From Kalmanozyma brasiliensis GHG001 (lineage: Eukaryota; Basidiomycota; Ustilaginomycetes; Ustilaginales), in contig NW_015961970.1 of assembly GCF_000497045.1 (NCBI RefSeq), forward strand, positions 434,802-498,801: a stretch of 64,000 nucleotides of DNA, given 5' to 3'. Below the pieces are notes generated by a model. The model ran no database searches and was not told the DNA's origin. It was given only the letters and a program-made list of their open reading frames with translations. Positions 1-9,600 of this stretch are shown in pieces (position 1 is the first letter of the stretch; every line of letters begins with the position of its first letter). The translations under genes and the position numbers were made by a program.

Positions 1-1
1 T

Positions 2-127
2 GCAGTGGGCTTCTACGGATTGTCGGAGCGAAATTGGCTCAAGTTGAACAGCGAGACCATTCCAGGGTTGACAGACGACTGGTTCCAGTATAATAGGATT
101 CGGATTCCCGGGGCCGGTGGCTATTAG
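2..127 (+). CDS. C-terminal fragment of an unidentified protein (5' end outside window)
   Basis: Reading frame 2 is open from the left edge to a TAG at 125-127 and gives 41 codons ending in YNRIRIPGAGGY. The stretch is rich in Trp, Asn and aromatic residues (ERNWLKLNSETIPGL, DDWFQYNRI) and looks like real protein, whereas the other two plus frames are less protein-like. It ends 53 bp before the stop of the minus-strand F-box-like gene, so the two genes would be convergent. I do not recognise the family. It could be chance, since only 126 bases are visible. Confidence 0.45.
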   Translation, partial: AVGFYGLSERNWLKLNSETIPGLTDDWFQYNRIRIPGAGGY

Positions 128-179
128 ATATGATCGATTCGAATAGTGCCTCTTTCTCCGGGAGAGGATGATTCTGTAA

Positions 180-1499
180 CTAGGTGTTGAGCAAAGAGAT
201 GTCGTTCTCGCGACCCCAAATGTCGAGAATCCTCCTGTTGTGCGCTACCTGAGCTCGAAAGGGTGCTTGGAAAGAGACCACAAGCTTGAGACCGGCAACC
301 TTCTCCAGGAAGGCTCGTGTAAAGTCGTAGATCTGAGCTGCAAGCAGGATGTGAGCCTGCGTGACCTGCGGACGTCTTGTTCCATTGACAGGGTCCGGCT
401 TGCAAAACACCCGAAGCTCGACCCGTTTCGCATCCGTCCTGTCCTCGCGCCCGATCAGCTCGGCGATGAAGAGCGAGACGAGTCCGGCGCTGTTGTGGTG
501 TACGTCCTCCGGCGATGGAGCTTCTCTAACGCTACTGATGTCGACAGTGATACGACGTATCTCGGGCAGCAGAAGCTCGGATCGTACAAACATCGATCGC
601 CGTCCGAGGAACAGGATGGTATCGTCAAATCGGAATCCAAAGTGACGAATGCCGTCTTGACGGTGAAGCAGGATCTGCTTGAGGAGGATCTCGCTCAGAC
701 TGTCTAGCAAGCCGATCTGGATTCGTTGCACTTGGCAATGTTGGATGTCGGCAATCTCGGGACATGCGCGGAGCGCGTCCTCGAGCGTGATGGGCAAGAC
801 CTGCGTTGCCCTGCCTTCGATCTTGACGTTCTTAATGACTTCCGCGTCCTTCGCCAGAAGCTTGAGTCGCTCGCCGATGGACTCCCACGAAGCATTGTCG
901 GGGCGAAGAGGGAGCCATTTCTTGCGCCAAAAGTCCTTTTTGTGAAGCTCGTTCCATTGCTTGCACACGAGGCGCAAGTCTCCTGTCTTGAACGAGCCGG
1001 ACTTTCGAACGGGGTGTCGAGCGATGATGAGGATCGCATCGTGGAGCTCGACAGGAAGTGACGGGGCGAAGCAAGCACCTCGTCGCACCTGACTAATGAT
1101 CCTCGCTGAGATCGATGCTGCCTGATGGGCCATACGCACGGGTAGTCGGAAGGGGTTGTCCCATTGCCAACCATCACGCACCAGAGGCGAGCGAGAGCGA
1201 ACGAGTCGACTCATGAAGCTTCCCGACCCATGATCGTCCGCTAGAGCTACAGAAGCATCGCTGAACGTGGGACTGGGAGTTCGACGGGCTGGGACAGCTC
1301 TGGGAATGTAGGTGTTCTTGACCACGGTGCGAGCCGGGAAACTGAGCGTGTGGAGGAGATCGGCAGTCCCGGGAGGTGGTTGAGTGCCAGACTGAGTGTT
1401 AAGAAGCTGGTTGCGTGAACCCTGGCCTGAGTTACTGGCCATTCGAGAGACTGCGTAAAGGCATGGTGCCCATTTCAACCAACGCGCGTAACCGCTCAT
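180..1499 (-). CDS. F-box-like domain protein
   Basis: A 439-residue protein starting at the ATG at 1497-1499. The frame extends to 1616, but only from a GTG, so I use the internal ATG. Residues about 148-196 (LPVELHDAILIIARHP, then LRLVCKQWNEL and WRKKWL) have the pattern of the F-box-like domain common in basidiomycete genomes: a leading LPxEL followed by a LVCKxWN helix. The first 140 residues are Ser/Arg/Pro-rich and probably disordered. The C-terminal half has alternating hydrophobic segments, with no leucine-rich or WD repeats that I can identify. F-box proteins usually supply the substrate-recognition subunit of SCF ubiquitin ligases, but many basidiomycete family members have no known target, so substrate and role are unknown here. 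It is transcribed divergently from the serine-synthesis gene to its right. Confidence 0.6.
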   Translation of the reverse strand: MSGYARWLKWAPCLYAVSRMASNSGQGSRNQLLNTQSGTQPPPGTADLLHTLSFPARTVVKNTYIPRAVPARRTPSPTFSDASVALADDHGSGSFMSRLVRSRSPLVRDGWQWDNPFRLPVRMAHQAASISARIISQVRRGACFAPSLPVELHDAILIIARHPVRKSGSFKTGDLRLVCKQWNELHKKDFWRKKWLPLRPDNASWESIGERLKLLAKDAEVIKNVKIEGRATQVLPITLEDALRACPEIADIQHCQVQRIQIGLLDSLSEILLKQILLHRQDGIRHFGFRFDDTILFLGRRSMFVRSELLLPEIRRITVDISSVREAPSPEDVHHNSAGLVSLFIAELIGREDRTDAKRVELRVFCKPDPVNGTRRPQVTQAHILLAAQIYDFTRAFLEKVAGLKLVVSFQAPFRAQVAHNRRILDIWGRENDISLLNT

Positions 1500-2521
1500 C
1501 GTTGAAGCCGGGAGGGGGGGATGGTGTGGCGAGCCTGAAGGACGGAAGTGAGCATGAGGAAAGGAAGGGAAGCAGTGCTTCACAGCCAAAGCTTGACTGA
1601 GACTTCTTAAAAGCACTGCAGAGGTGTCAGCAGCCTCATCCTCGTCTATTGTCTACCTGCTGCGTGAATTGGGCGATAGCCCCGCACCCACCTCCTGCAG
1701 CGCTCAGATCGCTCTTGGACACATTGTCTGCCAGCGTGCTTTCTTCATTGTTCCCGGTCGGATCAGTCTTGCGGGATATGATGCTTTCGATCCTCTGAGT
1801 AAGTTTCGATCTTCTGAGTAAGTATGAGGAATGATTCTTGGTCTCGCACAAAAGTATCAGCTCGTCGTCGAAAGGCAGATCCGCAAGATGTCTGGAGGAA
1901 GGCGCAACTTGACAGGAATGGTGAGCGATTATTTAACTCTGTTAGGTCGGATTTTAGACGCGATCTCGATTCGCTCGATCCCGATCTGGTCTACTTTGTG
2001 GCGCTGAAAAGACGTGATTGCCTGCAAAGTTCTGCAAGTCTGAGGCCAACGTGCAGATTTCAAGTCAGGTCCGGTCCACCGCTCGAGTCACTGAAACAGT
2101 CAACCTCATCTAGCTACGTTCGCCTCTCTTCAGAGGCGATTCTGATGTGGAGACAGTGCTCTTTTGATGGCGAGCTGGTCCAGCACATCCACTCGCCAAC
2201 TTGCTGCCTAGAGACGCAGCGTAGCCTCATGCCACTGCGCAGGCTTTACCTCCGGACGATCCCACGATGAGCGTGAGAAGTCCAACACGCTCAAGGCGAG
2301 GCGAGATGAAGGAGATCAAATTTTGATGATTTTGGAAGAAATCGATTCAAGCGTCTTGAGTCAGAGTCACCTTGAAAGACTGAGCCTGCAGCAAGCAAGC
2401 TGCGCGAGCATGTGTTGAAAGAGGCCAGGCTCGAGCGCAGGGCCATTTCTTCTTGAAAGTAAAGCGCATACCTCCGCACCTTGATCCTCGACCACCATCC
2501 ATCTGATCGGTATCGTCAACC
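1500..2521. promoter_or_regulatory. Divergent intergenic region, F-box gene / SER3
   Basis: 1,022 bp between the two start codons, presumably holding both promoters. It contains a 19-bp imperfect tandem duplication at 1785-1822, each copy ending in CTGAGTAAG. An ATG-initiated frame of 148 codons at 1824-2270 has no recognisable protein character and is not called as a gene. No clear TATA box was found. Confidence 0.4.
1785..1822. repeat. 19-bp tandem duplication
   Basis: Two adjacent 19-base copies, 1785-1803 and 1804-1822, differ at one position (TTTCGATCCTCTGAGTAAG versus TTTCGATCTTCTGAGTAAG). Each carries a GAGTAAGT motif that would also read as a splice donor on the plus strand. Confidence 0.8.
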
Positions 2522-4000
2522 ATGTCGCACACACACGGTCAAGCATTCCACCGCGCTGGCTTCTCGCCGCCCGGCAACGCTGGTTCCTTCTCGGCCATGA
2601 TGGCAGCCCAGTCCGGCGCCCAGATCCTGGCCAACGGCAGCGCAATCCACCCTTCCACTTCGCCGCCCGCCTCGTTCTCGCCACCCACCTCGCGCGCTCG
2701 CACCGCGTCCACTTCGGTGCCCATGTCGGCGCCTCGTCTCCTGACGCCCTTCGACACGGGCGACATCCGCATCCTCCTGCTCGAGAACGTCTCGCAGGGC
2801 GCCGTCAAGATGCTCAAGGAGCAGGGCTACCAGGTCGACTTCCACACCAAGGCCTGGAGCGAGGAAGAGCTGATCCAGAACATCGGACAGTACCACGCCA
2901 TCGGTATCCGCAGCAAGACCAAGCTCACCTCCAAGGTCTTCCGCGCCGCGCACAAGCTGCTCGTCGTGGGCTGCTTCTGCATCGGCACCAACCAGGTCGA
3001 CCTCGAGGCGGCGGCTAAGGCTGGTGTCGGAGTGTTCAACTCGCCTTTTGCCAACTCGCGCTCGGTCGCCGAGCTCGTCATCGGTGAGATGATCAGTCTG
3101 TCGCGTCAGCTGGGCGACCGTGTCAACGAGATGCGCTCCGGCACGTGGAACAAGGTCTCCAAGGGTTGCTACGAGGTGCGAGGCAAGATCCTGGGCATTG
3201 TCGGATACGGTCACATCGGATCGCAGCTCTCCGTTCTCGCCGAGGCGATGGGTATGCACGTCATCTACTACGACGTCGTACCACTCATGCCGCTGGGTTC
3301 CGCCAGGCAGGTGTCGACGCTCAACGAGCTGCTGGGCACCGCCGATTTCGTCTCGCTGCACGTCCCCGAGCTGCCCGAGACCAAGAACATGATCCGCGAG
3401 GAACAGATCAAGGCGATGAAGAAGGGCTCGTATCTGCTCAACAACGCGCGTGGCACTGTCGTCGACATCCCTGCGCTCGTCGAGGGTCTCAAGTCTGGTC
3501 ACATCGCCGGTGCTGCCGTTGACGTTTTCCCCAAGGAGCCCGCCGCTTCTGGACCTGGCACCTTCTCGGACGACCTCAACAGCTGGGCGTCAGAGCTGTG
3601 CAAGCAGCCCAACGTGATGCTCACACCCCACATCGGCGGCAGCACCGAAGAGGCGCAGCGCATGATCGGCATCGAAGTCAGCGACGCGCTCATCCGCTAC
3701 ATCAACTTTGGCGGCTCGGTTGGCGCCGTCAACTTCCCCGAGGTCGACCTGCGTGCGATCACGGAGGCCGACTCGCGTGTCATCCGTATCTGCTACGTCC
3801 ACCAGAACCAGCCCGGCTCGCTGCGCGCGGTCAATGAGATTCTCGGCTCTTTCAACGTCGACAAGCAGCACTCGGACTCGCACAAGGACGTCGCGTATCT
3901 GCTGGCGGATATCTCGGGGGTGAGCGAGAACGATATCCGCGAGATCTACGATCGGATCTCCAAGACCAACGCCAACATCCTTACGAGATTGCTGTCGTAG
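2522..4000 (+). CDS. SER3: D-3-phosphoglycerate dehydrogenase (serine biosynthesis)
   Basis: A 492-residue cytosolic enzyme that oxidises 3-phosphoglycerate to 3-phosphohydroxypyruvate with NAD+, the first committed step of serine synthesis. The first 75 residues are Ser/Pro/Ala-rich and poorly conserved. The D-isomer 2-hydroxyacid dehydrogenase fold begins at ILLLENVSQGAV. The Rossmann dinucleotide motif is GIVGYGHIGSQ near residue 225. NNARGTVVD carries the catalytic Arg and TPHIGGSTEEAQ the catalytic His. The last 80 residues (ICYVHQNQPGSLRAVN and following) are an ACT domain, the usual site of serine feedback control in this family. Length fits fungal Ser3/Ser33, which are about 470 residues. 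The start ATG lies in a good context (CAACCATGTC). No intron is needed. Confidence 0.97.
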   Translation: MSHTHGQAFHRAGFSPPGNAGSFSAMMAAQSGAQILANGSAIHPSTSPPASFSPPTSRARTASTSVPMSAPRLLTPFDTGDIRILLLENVSQGAVKMLKEQGYQVDFHTKAWSEEELIQNIGQYHAIGIRSKTKLTSKVFRAAHKLLVVGCFCIGTNQVDLEAAAKAGVGVFNSPFANSRSVAELVIGEMISLSRQLGDRVNEMRSGTWNKVSKGCYEVRGKILGIVGYGHIGSQLSVLAEAMGMHVIYYDVVPLMPLGSARQVSTLNELLGTADFVSLHVPELPETKNMIREEQIKAMKKGSYLLNNARGTVVDIPALVEGLKSGHIAGAAVDVFPKEPAASGPGTFSDDLNSWASELCKQPNVMLTPHIGGSTEEAQRMIGIEVSDALIRYINFGGSVGAVNFPEVDLRAITEADSRVIRICYVHQNQPGSLRAVNEILGSFNVDKQHSDSHKDVAYLLADISGVSENDIREIYDRISKTNANILTRLLS

Positions 4001-4817
4001 AGCAGGGAAGAGAGGCGATCTGTATATAGGGCAGGATTCAATTCAACCTGATGCTGCAAACGTAGCTTGCCAACGACTCGGGCTGATGAAAGAGAGCCGG
4101 TCTGCGTGAAGATGAGGGCTCTCTAGCTGTGGATCGGTATCTCGAAGCGTTGTCCCGATGGTTAGTCTTCAGCGTGTTAAGCCGTATTGTTGGTTGATCG
4201 CCGTAGGGTTGCCAGGGTCCATTTTTCAGATCTGTGCCCGCTTGCTGATGCGGAGAAAGGGGGCCGCGCAATTGCCAATTTCGCCTCGCTCGCTGGGCTT
4301 GCTCGCGTGAGAGGATCGACGGCGCGCCTCTTGCCGTTGCCGGTTGGCTTATCGCTGAGGTTGAAACGCGGCACGATGACCGCAAAGGTACAGCATGAAA
4401 TTGCGTTCGCATTGGATTCGGTCGACGTTGTTCCGTTGCTGGAATAGAGGCTTGCGCGCGGTGTGCTTGTGTGATAGCGGTTGACCGATGGACGGCCAGG
4501 CCGCCGACTCGGAGTGTCAGCTCGAGCTCCGATCAGGTAGCCGGCGTGCGTGTGTGCCGTGTGAGGTGTGATAAGCGTGCTGGCACAGCACAATCGAGGT
4601 TGATAGCCGTGTCCGATGGGGGTGGGACCCTATCACAGCGCAGACCCCGCATTTCATCTGCGCCCACCGATAGCGAGTGACTCGGCCTCTCCAAGGGGAT
4701 CTCCTGTCAGCTGCGCCCTACCATCCGCTACTTATACTCGCCCTAACGAGCAGCTCCCCTTCCCCACATCCACCTCCATCGAACCAACACCTACACATCC
4801 TCCCTACAGCAACAGCC
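4001..4817. other. Intergenic, SER3 3' end / BLH1 promoter
   Basis: 817 bp between two plus-strand genes. A TGTATATAGG element at about 4020-4030, shortly after the SER3 stop, resembles the TATATA efficiency element of fungal 3' processing. The last 100 bp before the downstream ATG are C/A-rich leader (CCATCCACCTCCATCG type). No other gene is supported. Confidence 0.4.
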
Positions 4818-6455
4818 ATGGGATCGTCCGCATCCAAGCCCGTCGCCGACCGCTCGGTCGCGCGCACCTCCTCCAGCTCCTCCGAGACCATCAACGAGAA
4901 AGCGCGCTACACCGTCAGCGTCAATTCCTCCTCCACGCACGCTCCCGCCTCGAGCACCATCAACCACCATGCTGCGGACCGTCTTGCGCGCATTCAAGCC
5001 GAGACCTTGTCGCGCTACACCGCCTCTTCGCCCTCGACCACCATCGAGCGTTCGGCGGGCATCTCGCTCTCCTCGCTGCCCGATTGGCAGGCCTCAGCTC
5101 TGTCCACGACCGCCTCGCGTCTCGCGCAGATGACGCTGCACAACGCCGCCATCGCACCCAGCCTTCACAAGCGCACCACCGAAATCTCGTGCGCCCACAT
5201 CTTCAGCCACGCCATCCCGTACGAAGTCAAACCCGTGGTCAACCAGAAATCCTCCGGTCGTTGCTGGCTCTTTGCTACCTGCAACGTCATCCGTCACGGC
5301 GCCGCAAAGGTTTTGGAACTCGACGAATTCGAACTCTCCCAAAGCTACCTGAGCTTCTGGGACAAGCTCGAGAAATCCAACTACTTTTTGGAAAACATGA
5401 TCGAGTTGGCGGATGAGAAGCTCGACCAGCGCGTGGTGGGATTCCTCAAGACCGCACCGACCAACGACGGTGGTCAGTGGGATATGGTAGCGAATCTGTT
5501 GGAGAAGTACGGCGTGGTGCCCAAGAGCGTTTTCCCCGAGAGCTACAATTCGAGCTACTCGAACCAGATCAATTGGTTGGTGACGGTCAAGTTGCGGGAA
5601 TACACGCTGGAGCTGCGTCAAATCAAGCAGGATGTGGAACGAAAGATGACCTCCTTCAGCCCTGCGGAGACGGCTGTGGCGGTACGACAGGCGCAGAGGG
5701 CGAGGAAGGATGAGCAGATGGCCGAAGTGTACCGTCTGCTGGTCATTTCGCTTGGAACGCCGCCGCAGCCCAACGACGAATTCACCTATCAGTACCGCAA
5801 CAAACACGGGAAGTTCGTGACGATCAAATCGACCCCCAAACGCTTCCTCGCCGAACACACGGGTAGTTTCGATCACAAGACGCGCTGCTCGCTCATCCAC
5901 GACCCACGTCATCCCGCCGGTAGGCTCATCACCGTCGAACGCCTCGGAAACGTCTGGGAGGGTACACCGATCAGCTACGTCAACACCACCGTCGATGTCA
6001 TGCGCCAGGCGGTCGTGGGTTCGATCAAAGCCGGCCACCCCGTCTTCTTCGGTTGCGACGTAGGTCAATTCTCTGACAAGACCTCCGGCATTATGGACCC
6101 CGCCCTGTTCGGTTACGAAGAAGCATTCAATATCACCCTCGGCCTCAGCAAGACCGAGAGGATCGAATTGGGAGAAAGCTCCATGACCCACGCTATGGTT
6201 ATTACTGCCGTACACATCGACGAAGCCACCGGCAAGGTGGAGAGGTACAGAGTGGAGAACTCGTGGGGCGAGGCGGGCGTGGGCAACGATAAAGGTTTCA
6301 TGGTCATGAGCGATAAGTGGTTCGAGGAGTTTAATTACCAGGTGGTGGTGAGTAGGGAGTTTGTACCCAAGGCGTTGTGGGGAGTGTTCAAGCGCGGGGT
6401 GGATGAGCAGACGATCCGATTGCCGCCGTACGACCCGCTTGGTGCGCTGGCGTAG
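4818..6455 (+). CDS. BLH1: Bleomycin hydrolase / Gal6-type cysteine aminopeptidase
   Basis: A 545-residue papain-like peptidase of family C1B. The family forms a barrel-shaped hexamer that trims peptides and inactivates bleomycin and homocysteine thiolactone. The frame opens at a GTG at 4677, but the first credible start is the ATG at 4818. The catalytic triad is visible: Cys149 in SSGRCWLFATCN, His458 in MTHAMVITAVHID, and Asn481 in VENSWGE. About 100 residues of Ser/Thr-rich sequence precede the catalytic core. The N-terminus MGSSASK fits the eukaryotic N-myristoylation consensus (Gly2, Ser6, Lys7). The chain ends in DPLGALA. Family members place the C-terminus in the active-site cleft, and the yeast enzyme has one extra Lys that it removes itself. 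The gene is convergent with NTE1, with 212 bp between stops. Confidence 0.96.
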   Translation: MGSSASKPVADRSVARTSSSSSETINEKARYTVSVNSSSTHAPASSTINHHAADRLARIQAETLSRYTASSPSTTIERSAGISLSSLPDWQASALSTTASRLAQMTLHNAAIAPSLHKRTTEISCAHIFSHAIPYEVKPVVNQKSSGRCWLFATCNVIRHGAAKVLELDEFELSQSYLSFWDKLEKSNYFLENMIELADEKLDQRVVGFLKTAPTNDGGQWDMVANLLEKYGVVPKSVFPESYNSSYSNQINWLVTVKLREYTLELRQIKQDVERKMTSFSPAETAVAVRQAQRARKDEQMAEVYRLLVISLGTPPQPNDEFTYQYRNKHGKFVTIKSTPKRFLAEHTGSFDHKTRCSLIHDPRHPAGRLITVERLGNVWEGTPISYVNTTVDVMRQAVVGSIKAGHPVFFGCDVGQFSDKTSGIMDPALFGYEEAFNITLGLSKTERIELGESSMTHAMVITAVHIDEATGKVERYRVENSWGEAGVGNDKGFMVMSDKWFEEFNYQVVVSREFVPKALWGVFKRGVDEQTIRLPPYDPLGALA

Positions 6456-6667
6456 GTGGCTTGCGATGCTGATGCAATGTGATACGATATCAGATGCCGC
6501 TTTCGAGTGCGATGGGGTTGAAACAGAGTGTGAGATTTCGAAGACTTGTCGCATTGCAGGTGGTGTCCTTGAAAGGCTCCCTCCTGTTGATGGCTAGGGC
6601 GTGGAGTCGCTGATCTCTCTATGCTGGACATCTCGTGGTCGCTTCATGTCGCACGTCCGTGACGCAT

Positions 6668-9600
6668 CTAGATACTGTTTCGTCTCGCACTGATCCCAGC
6701 CCTCTTCCTAGTCCTCCTCTTCTTCCTCTTCCTCCTCATCTTCCCTCCACCCAAGCCGCCCTCCTCATCCGTATACTCCTCCTCCTCCTCATCATCCTCA
6801 AATTCCTCCCTCTCCGTCCCGCTCGGCAGCTTTCCTTCCGCATCCCACCCATCCAACAGATCCACCGCAGCCTTGTACCCTTTCGCGTAGATCATGTCGA
6901 ACCGACCAAACGCGAGCGTGCCGAATTCCTCCACGGGCATACGCATGTAGAAGCACCCCTTGACCTTTTTGGCTTCCTCGAGCGTTTTCACGGAGGACAC
7001 GTAGGTGAGGCGACCCTGGATGTCTGGGATGGACGGAATCTTGCCTGCGTCGGACCAGGGGTTCCATCGATTCAACAGCACCCACCAACCCGAAAGCGTG
7101 TCGCCATACGCCCTCGGGGATGTATCATCAATGCTACCCACATCCACCGCAAAAACGGACCTTGCTCCCATGGCTAGCATCACCGTCACCGGCAGATTAT
7201 CCACATACCCACCATCCACCAGCATATTTCCATCGTCGACCAGCGGCGGAATCAATCCAGCCAAAGTCATCGACCCACGAATGTACCGCCACGCATATCC
7301 ACTCGTATGCACCTCCATTCTCGACCACGTAATGTTCGTCGTGTTGCAGAAGAACGGAATCCACATGTCCTCGATGTGCGTCTCTTGGATGGCCTTGAAG
7401 ACGCCACGGTTGAACTCGTGGCCGGTGGTGTACGAGACGACAGGGTAAGTAAGATCCGATGCGAAGCGCCACAGACTAGCCATTCGACCGGCGAAGCGCT
7501 TAGCCCGACCGAAGGTGGAGACCATCTCGGCTTCACGTGCGTACAACCCACCGACGAGGGAGCCGATCGACGTGCCGCCCACCATGTCGATCGGGATGCT
7601 GCGCTCCTCGAGCGCACGAATGACACCGAGATGCGCACAACCACGCGCTCCACCACCGCCGAGCACAAGACCGATGCTCATGCCGCACAGTCGACGCGCT
7701 AGCCTCGCAAAGTCCGATGCGTGGTGCGGTCGTCCCGTCGCGGAGAGCGGCGTCTTGGTCTTGCGATACCGCTGCAACGACGTCTCCAGCTTCTGTTTGA
7801 GGTTGCGTAGCGCTTTGACCGCCTTAGGATCGCCACCCGATGCCATTGCCGAGGCGGCATGCGAACCAGACAGACCCGGCATCTCAACGTGATGGTGCGC
7901 GTGAAGCCAGGGTCGGTTCTTGAGCCACTCCCGTGTCGAGCCGGGCGGCACGCTCCGTTCCGGATGCAGAAGCACCAGCTCCTTGCGTGCAGTCGTCTTG
8001 ACGCTCATCAATAGCCGTTCGTACTCGCCCATCGCCGGTTCATCGCCGAAACCCACCATCAGCACGCAATCCGCTTGCCGGATCGACGTCTGCGACCACG
8101 CCGAAGAGACGGGTGTGTCGACGACGTAGACCACCATGCGGTACTTTTGCTCGAGATCGGCCAGCCACCCGGCCAGCTTGAGCTTGCCCATGCGGCTGAA
8201 AGCGTGTCGGCCTAGCACGCCCATGACGCTGCTCTGGTCTAGGAAGATCGCGCGTCCGCCAATCGTGTCGTCAAAGGCGCTCTGCAGTTTGGCGGCAAAG
8301 TCGATCACCGGCACCTGCCGGGTCACTGGTACGATCGCCACGGTTTTGAGGTTGAGGTTGTTTCTGCCTAGATCTGGCAAGCCCGGAATGGGAGCGCCGA
8401 GAGCAGCCCCTTCCTGCTTGCTTCGGATGAGCTCGGTCCGCACCCGACGCGCAATGATGCGCGAGATCTGGATCGTGATGGCTGGATGGCGCACCGAGAT
8501 GGCGTTGAACAGCGTCGACGGCATCTTGGCCAGCTCCGAGTCACGGATGGCATGCAGCGTCGTGCGTCTTCGCGAATTGGTGATCACATCGAGCTCACCG
8601 ACACTGTCTCCTTGTCCGTACTCGTTGTGCACCTCGATGCCGTTGCTCTTCTCGGTGATGGCTCGCAATCGGCCGTTGATGACAATGAAGAAGCTGTCCG
8701 ATGGATCGTCCTCTCGATAGATGACCTGGCCTGCGTTGACTTGCTGCCAGTCGAGCGACGAGTCGATGTGAAGGATGAGTGGCGGCAGCAGGCTCAGCAG
8801 ACGTTTGCACAGCGTCAGGAGGACGATTGGGCGGCGCTCCATGATTCGTTCGAGGGCATGCGCTGGCAGGAAGCCGACATATACGTCTGTCTTGGCGGTG
8901 ATGTCGACGTAGCTTGCGGTGCCGAGCAGACTGGATAGGTAGCCTGCAATACCGCCGCGGCCGACCGTGAAGATGGAGCGCTTGGCATCTTTGGCGCGGT
9001 GACCGTTCTGCTGCTGTGGAGGATTGGCGCGAAGAGGTTGCTGGCTGAGTGGTGGGCGAGGCGACGGCTTGGCAAAGTCTGGCATCTTCGGAGTGGTTGC
9101 CTCCGACGGACGTCGCCTTGCGGCTTCCCCGTTGGCAGCTGAACTCTGACTCGGCTTGCGCACGCCGTTGCTGCCCGAGCCACCGCCCGTGCCGTCGAGC
9201 GCATTGCCCACCTTTGTCGATTCAGTGGGTCTCTTGCGAAGTCCAGTCGTATTAGTGTACGTGATGGAAGACGTCGAACCTTCCCGCAAAATGGGTCGCT
9301 GCAACGTTGACGTGCTACCGTCGCCGTTGCTGTGAGTGCGCTCGGCGTCGGTCCCTCGGCGAGAACGAGTGCCTCCATCCCGTGCGGTCCCGTCACTGTC
9401 ATGCGTCCGCAGCGAAGCTGAAGAAACGTCTTTGCGCGGCGCTCCAGGCCTGTTCTGGCCGGCTACTGAAGGGGCAAGCCCATCTTTGGACCCAGCTCGC
9501 CCTTTTGTCGCTTTGCTCTCCTTCCTCGGCGTGGAGCGCTGCTCCTCTTCCAGCTCGTTTGTCTCGGCAGGAAGCAAGACGTCCAAGAAGCCGTCAATGA

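Noticed and set aside
1824..2270. 148-codon ATG-initiated frame between the F-box gene and SER3
   Set aside because: No domain, mixed composition, and it lies in a divergent promoter region.
5094..6554. 486-codon open frame antisense to the bleomycin hydrolase gene
   Set aside because: The opposite strand has an intact catalytic triad; this frame has no family features.
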